Origin: Actinomycetales bacterium
GTDB lineage: Bacteria; Actinomycetota; Actinomycetes; Actinomycetales; Actinomycetaceae
Reading direction: 5' to 3'
Length of the DNA stretch: 64,000 nucleotides
Assembly (NCBI GenBank): GCA_015655375.1
Contig: JAATFD010000036.1
Coordinates: forward strand, 124,001-188,000
Below, in pieces: positions 9,128 through 17,862 of the stretch; position 1 is the stretch's first letter; every line of letters starts with the position of its first letter. A program made the position numbers and the translations under genes. Under the pieces are notes generated by a model, which saw nothing but the letters and a program-made list of their open reading frames with translations, was not told the DNA's origin and searched no databases.

Positions 9128-11919
9128 GCCACGACCCCTCGAGCCAGCAGATCCCGAGCCTCCACCGCACGCCGGGCGAGGCCGGGTCGGTCGATGCGGC
9201 GCAACTGGTCGAGCAGATCCATCACCTGACGGATCCATCTCACGAAGTCTCCGCCCTGCAGGTCGGCCGCACCCATCGAGGTGGCGAGCGACGCCCCGGA
9301 GGCCCAGGCGTGGACCGCGACCATCAGGCCTGATTCAACCTCGGTCGTCAGCGGAGCGCCCGCTCGATTCTCCGCGCGATTGACGCGAGTCTGCGCCGCC
9401 CGGGTGCGTTCCCAGGCCAGCGCCATCCGACCGTCGCGCCCTCCCGTCAGATCGACGTCGGGATCGTGCTCGGAACGGGCCTCGAAGACACAGGTCGAGG
9501 ACACTGCTGCCAGTTCTGCCGCATTGAGGCCGTCCCAGGCTCCCGACTCCACCGCCTCGATGACGACCAGGTCTCTCTCACCGAAGATCCGGCGCAGTTC
9601 CTCACCGCGTCCGGTCACCGTCTCCCCGTCGAGGAAGCCGAGGTCGTCAAGGACAGCACAGACCCGGTCGAATTCCTTGGCGACGGAGTCCGTGCGCCCC
9701 TCGATCGCGGTGGCGAGGCGCTCATACTCGCGTTTGGCACGCACCCATGCGTGTCCCGCGACGGCATGCGACTCGCGGTTCGGGCAGGAGTGGACGGGGT
9801 GGGTGCGGATGCGCCGTTCAAGATCGGTCAGGTGTGTGTCGTTGGGAGTCTGGCCGGTCGAGGCCTGGGCCAAGCGGCCGGAGCGGACCAGGGAGCGCAG
9901 CTCGTCTCCTATGCGGTTGCGATCCTTGGCCTTACGCAGGCGTGGATCGACGCCCAGGTCGAGGTGACCTACGACTGCGATCCCGCCATTCGCGTCATCG
10001 GCGGAGAGATGGTGGAGCCGTCCGTCCGTGCCGATCACCTGGGCGAGAGCCGCGTCGAAGGACCGCTGGGGAGCGGTGACGACGACTGCGTGGTTCTGGC
10101 GCCGACCGCGTCGGTAGTGGACGATGTCCCCGCGTTTGACGCGGTGGAGGACGTGCTCGGCCCCACGACGTCCACTCTGACGCTTGTCACGTGAGGCGGC
10201 CTTCTGCGCGGCAGCCAACTCGTCTCGCAAGGCGAAATACTCCCTGGCATCGCCGAGGTCGCAGTCGACATCGGATTCGAGCTCAGTCATTTCCTCACGC
10301 ATCGCCTGGGCGCGTCGAGCGAGTCCGACGACCGCCCCGTCGGCCTGGAACTGCGCGAACGACGTCTCGAGGACGTCACGGGTGGCCGCCCTCGTCGAGT
10401 GGCTCAGCAGGTTGACAACCATGTTGTAGGTCGGACGGAAGGCGCTGATCAGCGGATACGTGCGTTTCGACGCCAGGGCTGCGACTTCCTCGGGCGCGAC
10501 GCGGCCCCGATGGAGGACGACGGCGTGGCCCTCGGAGTCGATCCCGCGACGCCCGGCGCGCCCGGACAGCTGCGTGTACTCCCCCGCGCTCAGCTGCGCG
10601 TGCGCGACCCCGTTCCACTTCATCAACGATTCGATGACGACGGTCCGGGCAGGCATGTTGATGCCAAGCGCCAGCGTCTCGGTCGCGTAGACAACCTTGA
10701 CCAGGCCCCGTGTGAAGAGCTTTTCGACTGTTTCCTTCATGATCGGCAGGAGCCCAGCGTGATGAGCCGCGACGCCCCGCTCCAGGGCCATCGCCCACCG
10801 GTCGACGCCGAGCACCACGTGGTCTTGGGCGGGGATCGCTGCGACCGCCTCCTCGACGATGGCCCGGATCCGGGCGGCCTCGCCCTTCGAGGTCAGGACA
10901 ATCCCGGACGTCAGCACGGCGGACACTGCGTCGTCGCACCCGGCGCGCGAAAAGATGAAGATGATCGCGGGAAGCAGATGTGCCCGTTCCAAGGTGATCA
11001 GCACCGCCGACCGGGATTCCCGTCGTATCGGCGGCCTCGGCGTCGTGCCCTCATCGTGGGAGGCCCACCGGCGACCCGACCGCCCGCGCGCGCGGGGGTG
11101 TTGGCGCGCGCCTGGAGCGACCGCGGCAAGCAACTCCGGGTTCAACCGCCCCACCGCGTCGCGGCCCGCGCTCGAGGGCGCGTAAAGATCGTAGAGCGTC
11201 GAGTCGACGATCATGTGCTGATAGAGCGGGACGGGACGGCGCTCGGACACGACGATCCGGCAGGTTCCGCGCACCTCCCGCATCCATGCCCCGAATTCCT
11301 CCGCGTTGGAGACCGTGGCCGACAACGCGACAACACTGACATGGGCGGGAAGGTGAATCATCACTTCCTCCCACACGGGGCCTCGAAATCTGTCCGCCAG
11401 GTAGTGGACCTCGTCGAGGACGACGTGGGTGAGCGACCTCAGATCGGCTCCCGCGTAGATCATATTGCGCAGAACTTCGGTCGTCATGACGACCACCGGT
11501 GCTCCCGGATTGACCGACGTATCCCCAGTAAGCAGACCGACGTTGGATTCCCCGAAGCGCTCACACAGGTCGACGTACTTCTGGTTCGACAGCGCCTTGA
11601 TCGGCGTCGTGTAGAAGGCCCGGCGCCCCCGCGTCACGGCCAGATACGTCGAGAATTCTCCGACGACGGTCTTTCCCGCACCGGTCGGCGCCGCAACGAG
11701 CACCGATTCCGCGTTCTCCACTCCCTCCATTGCGGCAAGTTGGAAGGGGTCGAGCTCGAATCCGAGAGTCTCGGCAAAGGCACTGCGGTCGCTGGATTCG
11801 AATTCCCGCTCGTGGCGAGCGGCCTCGAATCTCTCGGAGGGAGACATCGCGTCCATCGTCGCCGGTGCACGTCGCGTGCGTTCGGACCGGGACCGGTCCC
11901 GTCTGCGCGAGGGACTCAT
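9112..11919 (-). CDS. helY: DEAD/DEAH box helicase, HelY/Mtr4-like
   Basis: VLVAAPTGAGKTVVGEF, DEVHYLADRFRGPVWEEVMIHLP, FIFSRAGCDDAV, QLSGRAGRRGIDSEGHAVVL. Confidence 0.92.
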   Translation of the reverse strand: MSPSRRRDRSRSERTRRAPATMDAMSPSERFEAARHEREFESSDRSAFAETLGFELDPFQLAAMEGVENAESVLVAAPTGAGKTVVGEFSTYLAVTRGRRAFYTTPIKALSNQKYVDLCERFGESNVGLLTGDTSVNPGAPVVVMTTEVLRNMIYAGADLRSLTHVVLDEVHYLADRFRGPVWEEVMIHLPAHVSVVALSATVSNAEEFGAWMREVRGTCRIVVSERRPVPLYQHMIVDSTLYDLYAPSSAGRDAVGRLNPELLAAVAPGARQHPRARGRSGRRWASHDEGTTPRPPIRRESRSAVLITLERAHLLPAIIFIFSRAGCDDAVSAVLTSGIVLTSKGEAARIRAIVEEAVAAIPAQDHVVLGVDRWAMALERGVAAHHAGLLPIMKETVEKLFTRGLVKVVYATETLALGINMPARTVVIESLMKWNGVAHAQLSAGEYTQLSGRAGRRGIDSEGHAVVLHRGRVAPEEVAALASKRTYPLISAFRPTYNMVVNLLSHSTRAATRDVLETSFAQFQADGAVVGLARRAQAMREEMTELESDVDCDLGDAREYFALRDELAAAQKAASRDKRQSGRRGAEHVLHRVKRGDIVHYRRGRRQNHAVVVTAPQRSFDAALAQVIGTDGRLHHLSADDANGGIAVVGHLDLGVDPRLRKAKDRNRIGDELRSLVRSGRLAQASTGQTPNDTHLTDLERRIRTHPVHSCPNRESHAVAGHAWVRAKREYERLATAIEGRTDSVAKEFDRVCAVLDDLGFLDGETVTGRGEELRRIFGERDLVVIEAVESGAWDGLNAAELAAVSSTCVFEARSEHDPDVDLTGGRDGRMALAWERTRAAQTRVNRAENRAGAPLTTEVESGLMVAVHAWASGASLATSMGAADLQGGDFVRWIRQVMDLLDQLRRIDRPGLARRAVEARDLLARGVVAWSVV

Positions 11920-12866
11920 GAATCAGCTCCCGACGTCCTCGGATCGTCCCAGACCGCGAGGTCTTGGGAAGCCCGTTGCCGCATCGCATCCGCCAGCTCC
12001 GGCGGGTCGACGTCGGTCACGTGAGGTGAGAGGTCGATGAGCAAGGACTCAATCCACGCGCGATCCCATACTTCCAGCTCGATCGTCAATGTGTCCGTGT
12101 CCTCGTCGACGACGTGCGAGGGGATCTCATCGAGGACCCAGCCGGCAGCGCGCAACAGACGCATCCGGACGACCGGGACGTCCGATGATCCAGGAGCGGA
12201 GTGACGAGCGCAAGCCTTGGTTGTCAGTTCTGTCGTGTCGTTCATCCGTTCGATGCGGAAGTTCCGCACATCGTCAGCACTGTGGCACCACCCACGCAGC
12301 ACCCATCCCTGCGACCCGCGCCGCAGCTCCCACGGGTCGACCTCGCGCTGAGTGACGCGTCCCTGGGGGCTCGAGTAGGTGAAGGACACACGCTGGGAGT
12401 CTTCGATCGCGCGCCGCACCACGTCGAGGCGCGCGTCATGGGAATCCTCCCCCGACACGACCAAGCCCTCGGGCAGGCGGTCCGATCCGGGGGCGAGTCC
12501 CGCCACGGCCATGGCCGTGCGCGGCAGCCTCGCTCGAAGGTCATCATCGAGCCCAGGAGCGATCGCCCGCAGACCGACGAGGACGGCGACGGCCTCTGAA
12601 CGTGTCAATCGAGGAGGCAGGTCCACGCCCATCGTCGTGCGCACGCTCAAGCGGTCCTCGTCGGTCAGAAGATCCCAGTCGAGCTCGAAGGAACTTCCAG
12701 GCAGGGAATCGCCGACCGCACCCAACGTCTCGACATCGCGCAACATCTGGCGCCGGTTCCGTCCGAAATGAGCGGCGACCTCGTCAACGGACGTGCCCGG
12801 GTGATCTCCAATCCAACTGACCAGCGACAGCAGGCGGGCCGTGGCCGCTTCGGTGTTTTCAGGCAT
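11916..12866 (-). CDS. pafC: WYL-domain regulator PafC
   Basis: HTH plus WYL domain (RVSFTYSSPQGRVTQREVDPWELRRGSQGWVLRGWCHSADDVRNFRIERM); ATG 12866 chosen, overlapping pafB end. Confidence 0.88.
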   Translation of the reverse strand: MPENTEAATARLLSLVSWIGDHPGTSVDEVAAHFGRNRRQMLRDVETLGAVGDSLPGSSFELDWDLLTDEDRLSVRTTMGVDLPPRLTRSEAVAVLVGLRAIAPGLDDDLRARLPRTAMAVAGLAPGSDRLPEGLVVSGEDSHDARLDVVRRAIEDSQRVSFTYSSPQGRVTQREVDPWELRRGSQGWVLRGWCHSADDVRNFRIERMNDTTELTTKACARHSAPGSSDVPVVRMRLLRAAGWVLDEIPSHVVDEDTDTLTIELEVWDRAWIESLLIDLSPHVTDVDPPELADAMRQRASQDLAVWDDPRTSGADS

Positions 12867-13818
12867 CGGGGGCCTCCTTCGTCCGCGGTCGCCATGAAAC
12901 CGCTCCCCGCAGCCGGGTGAGGACGGCCTCGCGCAGCCTCGGCGGTTCGAGCACCACGGCGTCGCTCGCCTCGGGAAGCACCAAGCTGATCCAGTCGCCG
13001 ATCTCGTCGGGAACCCCGCGCAGGATCTCCCATCCGTCCGGGTCCGCGTCGGTGGGCTCCGACTCCGCCACGCAATGGAGACGCACCTGACGTGCGCCAC
13101 CGTGGCGGACCCGCACCAGCGGTTCGACGAGCAAACTCTCGAAGGGATCACTCGCGTCTTCGGGGCCGACGTGGGCATCGCCCGGCTCACCGAGCAACTC
13201 GATTCCCGAGCGCAATCGGGAGAGTCGGAAGAGTCGTGGCGCCTCGCGATCCAGATCCCAGCCCCACAAGTACAGACCGCGGCCCCGCAGGATCAGGCGC
13301 CATGGTTCGACCGCGCGATCTCCTGTTCCGGAAGCGGAGGTGTAGGAGAAGCCGACGGGCTGATGGCCTTCGATCGCCTGCAAGATATCGGTGACCGCGT
13401 CGGCACCGTCAAGCCCCAGGACCAGCGGGAAGGCAACGTCCTCGCCGTCGTCGTCCGAGCGGGCCGCCAGCTTGGGCAGCAGAGCCTGAGCATGCACCGA
13501 CCCCGCGGTCGACCATGCATCGACCGCCATCTGGACCAGGGAAAGGTCGGTACGCGTCAGGTGTGTACCCGCCCCGACGAAGGAATCGGCGGAGACTCGG
13601 TACCGCCCGGCACTCGTCTCGCCATTGATCTCGAGGACGACGCCCGCCTCGCGCAGGGCATCCTTGTCACGCTGAAACGCGGACTCGAACGCCGGTCCAT
13701 TCAGACCGGCGTAGCCTCGCGACGCCCTGATCCAGTCCTTCGTCCGACCTCGTTCGGAGGTGAAGAGGTCGAAGAACAGATTGAGGACCCGCAGGTTGGA
13801 CGGCATCCCGGAACTCAC
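12859..13818 (-). CDS. pafB: WYL-domain regulator PafB
   Basis: RVLNLFFDLFTSERGRTKDWIRASRGYAG; VGFSYTSASGTGDRAVEPWRLILRGRGLYLWGWDLDREAPRLFRLSRL. Confidence 0.88.
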   Translation of the reverse strand: MSSGMPSNLRVLNLFFDLFTSERGRTKDWIRASRGYAGLNGPAFESAFQRDKDALREAGVVLEINGETSAGRYRVSADSFVGAGTHLTRTDLSLVQMAVDAWSTAGSVHAQALLPKLAARSDDDGEDVAFPLVLGLDGADAVTDILQAIEGHQPVGFSYTSASGTGDRAVEPWRLILRGRGLYLWGWDLDREAPRLFRLSRLRSGIELLGEPGDAHVGPEDASDPFESLLVEPLVRVRHGGARQVRLHCVAESEPTDADPDGWEILRGVPDEIGDWISLVLPEASDAVVLEPPRLREAVLTRLRGAVSWRPRTKEAPDA

Positions 13819-13856
13819 GTGCCCAGCCTAGGGCCTACGGGCGGCACCGCCCGACA

Positions 13857-14702
13857 TCACAGTCGGGAAGCCGTCAGCTGAGTGACGATGATGCCGCGGG
13901 CTCCGACCTCATGGAGCTCGTCCATCACGCGGTTGACCCCATCGGCCCTCACCATCGCGCGGACCGCGACCGACGCGGTGTCGACCAGGGGGCTGACAGT
14001 CGGAGAGTCGAACCCCGGCGTGATCGCAATGGCAGCCTTGAGATCGTTCTCCCGCACGTTGTAGTCGACCAGGACGTAGGAACGTGCGACGCGCACGCCC
14101 TCGAGACGCCGATCGAGCGTCGCCAGGCGCGGATCGTCGCGGTACTCCTCGCGGGTGATGAGGATCGCCTCCGATTCCAGCAGCGGCTCCCCGAAGACCT
14201 CGAGGCCGGCCGTACGCAGCGTCGTGCCCGTCTCAACCACGTCAGCAATGAGATCGGCCACGCCCAGACGGACCGAGGATTCGACCGCGCCGTCCAAGTG
14301 GACGACCTCCGCATCGATGTCATGGTCGCGCAGGTAGGCCCTCACGAGGTAATCGTAGGAAGCAGCCACTCGCTTGCCGGACACTTCGGACAGACTGTGG
14401 ATCGCCCCGATAGGGGCGGCAAAACGGAACGTCGAGCGTGCGAAACCGAGGGGGCGGAACTCGACGGCCGAGGTCCCCGAGTCCAGGAGCAGATCACGAC
14501 CCGTGATCCCCGCCTGGATCTGGCCGCGCCCGACGTGCACAGCGATGTCGCGGGGACGCAGGAAGAACACTTCGACGTCATTGTCCGGGTCAGTGAGCAC
14601 AAGCTCACGGCCCCGTCGCGCGGTGCGGTATCCGGCCTCGGCGAGGATCGAGATGGCAGGTTCAGACAAAGAGCCTTTGTTGGGCACGGCGATGCGGAGC
14701 AT
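13857..14702 (-). CDS. hisG: ATP phosphoribosyltransferase
   Basis: [47 protein letters not shown]-type motif. Confidence 0.96.
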   Translation of the reverse strand: MLRIAVPNKGSLSEPAISILAEAGYRTARRGRELVLTDPDNDVEVFFLRPRDIAVHVGRGQIQAGITGRDLLLDSGTSAVEFRPLGFARSTFRFAAPIGAIHSLSEVSGKRVAASYDYLVRAYLRDHDIDAEVVHLDGAVESSVRLGVADLIADVVETGTTLRTAGLEVFGEPLLESEAILITREEYRDDPRLATLDRRLEGVRVARSYVLVDYNVRENDLKAAIAITPGFDSPTVSPLVDTASVAVRAMVRADGVNRVMDELHEVGARGIIVTQLTASRL

Positions 14703-14710
14703 GGGGGTCC

Positions 14711-14974
14711 TCACAGGTGGGCGTAGACGTCGTCGAGGGTCAGGCCCTTGGCGATCATCATGACCTGCGCGTGATAGAGCAGCTGGGAGATCTCCATCGC
14801 ACAGTTGTCGAGGCTCTCATACTCGGCGGCCATCCAGACCTCCGCGGCCTCTTCAACGACCTTCTTGCCGATGGCATGGACTCCCCTGTCCAACTCGGCC
14901 ACGGTCCCGGAATCCGCGGAACGAGTCTGGGCCTTCTCGGTCAATTCGGCAAAAAGCTCATCGAAAGTGGTCAC
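14711..14974 (-). CDS. hisE: Phosphoribosyl-ATP pyrophosphatase
   Basis: [18 protein letters not shown]...[20 protein letters not shown]; upstream of hisG. Confidence 0.95.
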   Translation of the reverse strand: MTTFDELFAELTEKAQTRSADSGTVAELDRGVHAIGKKVVEEAAEVWMAAEYESLDNCAMEISQLLYHAQVMMIAKGLTLDDVYAHL

Positions 14975-15064
14975 TGATCCAGCCTAGCGGTGCGGGCGAG
15001 GCCGCGCGTTCGCGCCCGCGACTCGGACGCTGCGCTCCTCGATCCGTCCGTGTCACCGACCGGC

Positions 15065-16108
15065 TCAGCCTCCGGAGACATCGTTGGTCACGGCCGCTGC
15101 CACGTCGGGTGTCGAGGAGAGCACACCGGGGATTGACGCCTGGAAGGCTCCCATCTGCTGCCATCGATCGAGGTCCTGCGTCGTCCTGACTTGGCCATCG
15201 GCACCGGTGAACAGCGTGATCGTTGCAGCAAGCACGGCACGCGCGGTCGCCAGTGAGGACGAGTCGTTGAGCGTCTCGTCGTAATTGCGGGTTACTTCCA
15301 GGGCGTGCTGCGGGTTGTCGACAACGCGCTGGATACCGGTCGTCGTCGCTTCGACAACCGCCTTCGCGAGGTCGGGATGGTCGTCCAGCCAGGTCCGGGT
15401 CGTGATGATCGAAGCTGAGACCAGCGGAGTGGTGGTGGGATCCAGGTCGATCGTGCGGACCGCGACGCCCGCCTGCTGGAAGGCGATGAGCTCGTTGTTC
15501 GTGAATCCGACGACCGCATCGACCTGGCCCGCGGCCAACGCCGCCTGTTGGGTGTAACCGATCGAGACGACGGTGATGTCCGAGGACGTCAGCCCCGCCT
15601 GCTGGAGGCCCGCGAGCAGGCCGTACCACGACGATCCATACTCTCCGGGGACACCGACCTTTGCTCCCTTGAGATCCGCGAGGGACTGGATGGACGAATC
15701 CTCCGGCACAATGATCGTCACCGGATAGGACTGGTAGAACGAGCCGATCGAGACGAGGTCGATCCCCTGGTCGCGTGCGGGCAGAACCTCGTCACCGGAG
15801 GCCACGACGACGTCCTCCTCCCCCGCCGCCAGGGCGGTGAAGAGTCCCTCATCGGTCCCATGGTGGCGGACCGTGGCGTTGAGCCCCGCCGACCGGTAGA
15901 TGCCGTCGTCCTTCGCAACGTAGACCGGTGCGAACTGGACGTTGGGAATGTACGTCAATCCGATCGTCACGGACGTTCCGCTGGTCGTGGTGTCCCTGTC
16001 GCCAGAATCCCCCGAGGACGCGTAGGGGTCCTCCGTCGAAGTCGAGCAGGCCACCAACGCGAGGGCTGCGACGGCTCCCATCAGGACCGCGCCGAGGCGA
16101 TGCCTCAT
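15065..16108 (-). CDS. ribY: ABC transporter substrate-binding lipoprotein, NMT1/THI5-like fold; inferred riboflavin-specific (RibY-like)
   Basis: Lipobox LALVACS; TIGLTYIPNVQFAPVYVAKDDGIYRSAGLNATVRHHGTDEGLFTALAAGEEDVVVASGDE; downstream of an FMN riboswitch and permease. Confidence 0.8.
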   Translation of the reverse strand: MRHRLGAVLMGAVAALALVACSTSTEDPYASSGDSGDRDTTTSGTSVTIGLTYIPNVQFAPVYVAKDDGIYRSAGLNATVRHHGTDEGLFTALAAGEEDVVVASGDEVLPARDQGIDLVSIGSFYQSYPVTIIVPEDSSIQSLADLKGAKVGVPGEYGSSWYGLLAGLQQAGLTSSDITVVSIGYTQQAALAAGQVDAVVGFTNNELIAFQQAGVAVRTIDLDPTTTPLVSASIITTRTWLDDHPDLAKAVVEATTTGIQRVVDNPQHALEVTRNYDETLNDSSSLATARAVLAATITLFTGADGQVRTTQDLDRWQQMGAFQASIPGVLSSTPDVAAAVTNDVSGG

Positions 16109-16899
16109 GAATAGCTCCTTCCATACGATGAGGCCTCGGCACGACGCCGCCGCCTCTCGATGCGATAGATCGCGGAGTACACACTCATGGCAAGCGCGCA
16201 CAGGACCGCAATAGTGACGAACATGCCGGCCGTGTCGAAATTGTTGCGCTGCTGGGTGAGCACCTGGCCCAGCCCGGTACCTCCCATGACCATCTCGCCG
16301 ACGACCGCGCCCGTGACCGACAGAGTGAAACCGTTGCGCAATCCGGCAAGGATTGCCGGAGCCGCGAGGGGAATCTCCATGGACCGGGCCATCGTCCATC
16401 CCGAGGCTCCGTCGAGTTCGGCGGCCTCCATGACCTCCCGGTCGAGGTGACGCAGGCCGAGGACCGAGGAGACGAGGATCGGAAAGAACACCATGAGGGC
16501 GCACAGGATGATGATTGGGGCGAGCCCGTAACCGACCCACAGGACGAGCAGGGGGGCCAGAGCAATCGCCGGAATTGCCTGGGTTGCCCCGAGGAAGGGT
16601 TCGACAGCGGCCTGGAAGACCCGGAACTTAAAGATCGCATAGCTCATCGGCAGGGCGATCGCCGCTCCCACCACACAGCCGAGCGCCGCCTCCAGGGCCG
16701 TCACCCCGATGCGTCGCCACATCCACAGCTGGCCGAGCAGGGCAACGGCGCGACCAGCGACGGCTGAAGGTCCGGGCAGACGCCATTCCTCGACATCACT
16801 GAATGCCGTCATAGCCCACCACGCGAGCACCAGCAGGCAGGCAAATGCCACGGGAGCGATCACGGTGAGGGACCCGGAGGGCCGGGATCTGCGTGCCAC
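16105..16899 (-). CDS. ribX: ABC transporter permease; inferred riboflavin transporter subunit (RibX-like)
   Basis: BPD-type permease (EAAELDGASGWTMARSMEIPLAAPAILAGLRNGFTLSVTGAVVGEM); GTG 16899 preceded by GAGGAAGG RBS. The longer ORF start (16986) lies inside the riboswitch. Confidence 0.82.
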   Translation of the reverse strand: MARRSRPSGSLTVIAPVAFACLLVLAWWAMTAFSDVEEWRLPGPSAVAGRAVALLGQLWMWRRIGVTALEAALGCVVGAAIALPMSYAIFKFRVFQAAVEPFLGATQAIPAIALAPLLVLWVGYGLAPIIILCALMVFFPILVSSVLGLRHLDREVMEAAELDGASGWTMARSMEIPLAAPAILAGLRNGFTLSVTGAVVGEMVMGGTGLGQVLTQQRNNFDTAGMFVTIAVLCALAMSVYSAIYRIERRRRRAEASSYGRSYS

Positions 16900-16963
16900 T
16901 GGCAACCTTCCTCGGTGCCGGGGCGACGCGCGGTGCCGACGCGGACGATTGATCCGCGCCAAA

Positions 16964-17077
16964 GCTCCTCCCATCCGGACTTTCACCGTCGGTACCGGAT
17001 TTCCACCGGTTCAACCACCCGTCGAGAGTGGGTCGCGGACTGTCACCGCCGGTTCGGAATCTCACCGACCCCGGAGC
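16964..17077 (-). ncRNA. FMN riboswitch (RFN element)
   Basis: Reverse complement reads GCTCCGGGGTCGGTGAGATTCCGAACCGGCGGTGACAGTCCGCGACCC...TTGAACCGGTGGAAATCCGGTACCGACGGTGAAAGTCCGGATGGGAGGAGC, matching the RFN consensus, including P1 closure GCTCC/GGAGC. Confidence 0.95.
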
Positions 17078-17163
17078 ATGGGGCTATTGTGCCACGTCGC
17101 ACGCCACTCGCGGAGGGCGCAGGTCACAAGGAGGCTGTCGCCATGGCCACATCCGGCGGGCTC

Positions 17164-17826
17164 TCAGTGGCGGTGTCGAGCCGCCAGCGCACGTAAGACA
17201 TCGATCTCGGCGGGCGCGTCCTCGGCCCGGAAGATGGCGGAACCAGCCACGAAGTTGTCGGCGCCGGCTTCAGCAGCCAACTCGATCGTCGTCCGCGAGA
17301 TCCCTCCGTCGACCTGGACAGAGACCTCGATCCCCGCAGCGTTGATCGCCTCCCGGGTCCGCCGGATCTTGGGAAGCATCGAACCGAGGAAACTCTGTCC
17401 GCCGAATCCGGGCTCGACGGTCATGACCAGGATCATGTCGAACTCGTGGAGCAGGTCGACATAGGGCGTGATGTCGGTCGCCGGCTTCAGCCCGAGGCCG
17501 ACGCGGGCGCCGTGACGACGGATCTCTCGGGCGGTCCGGATCGGGGCGGCCGCGGCCTCCGCGTGGAAGGTGACCGAGGCACACCCCACCTCCGCGTAGG
17601 CGGGCGCCCAGCGGTCGGGGTCCTCGATCATCAGATGGGCATCGATGGGAAGGACGTCCGCCTTGACGCAGGACTCGACGACCGGCAGGCCCCACGTCAG
17701 ATTCGGGACGAAGTGATTGTCCATGACGTCGACGTGGGCGACGTCCGCTCTTTGGATCAGACGCAATTGTCCGCGCAGATCACCGAGGTCGGAGTTGAGA
17801 ATCGAGGGCGAAATCAGCGGCTTCAT
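17164..17826 (-). CDS. rpe: Ribulose-phosphate 3-epimerase
   Basis: [60 protein letters not shown]. Confidence 0.96.
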   Translation of the reverse strand: MKPLISPSILNSDLGDLRGQLRLIQRADVAHVDVMDNHFVPNLTWGLPVVESCVKADVLPIDAHLMIEDPDRWAPAYAEVGCASVTFHAEAAAAPIRTAREIRRHGARVGLGLKPATDITPYVDLLHEFDMILVMTVEPGFGGQSFLGSMLPKIRRTREAINAAGIEVSVQVDGGISRTTIELAAEAGADNFVAGSAIFRAEDAPAEIDVLRALAARHRH

Positions 17827-17862
17827 GGGACCAAGTTTACCGTCGGCGCTCTCCCAGCCCCA

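Noticed and set aside
10399-12024. 541-aa plus-strand ORF opposite the HelY-like helicase
   Set aside because: Shadow ORF; all helicase motifs read cleanly on the minus strand.
12223-12260. TTGTCAGT in pafC as a possible PafBC-dependent (RecA-NDp) promoter
   Set aside because: No TAnnnT element at the expected 8-nt spacing, and it lies inside coding sequence on the opposite strand.
15065-16108. Annotation as a thiamine-precursor (THI5/NMT1) binding protein
   Set aside because: The family resemblance is real, but the upstream FMN riboswitch argues for flavin rather than thiamine specificity.
16109-16540. N-terminal extension of ORF 15065-16540
   Set aside because: Out-of-frame translation over the ribX permease; the true start is ATG 16108 followed by a lipoprotein signal peptide.
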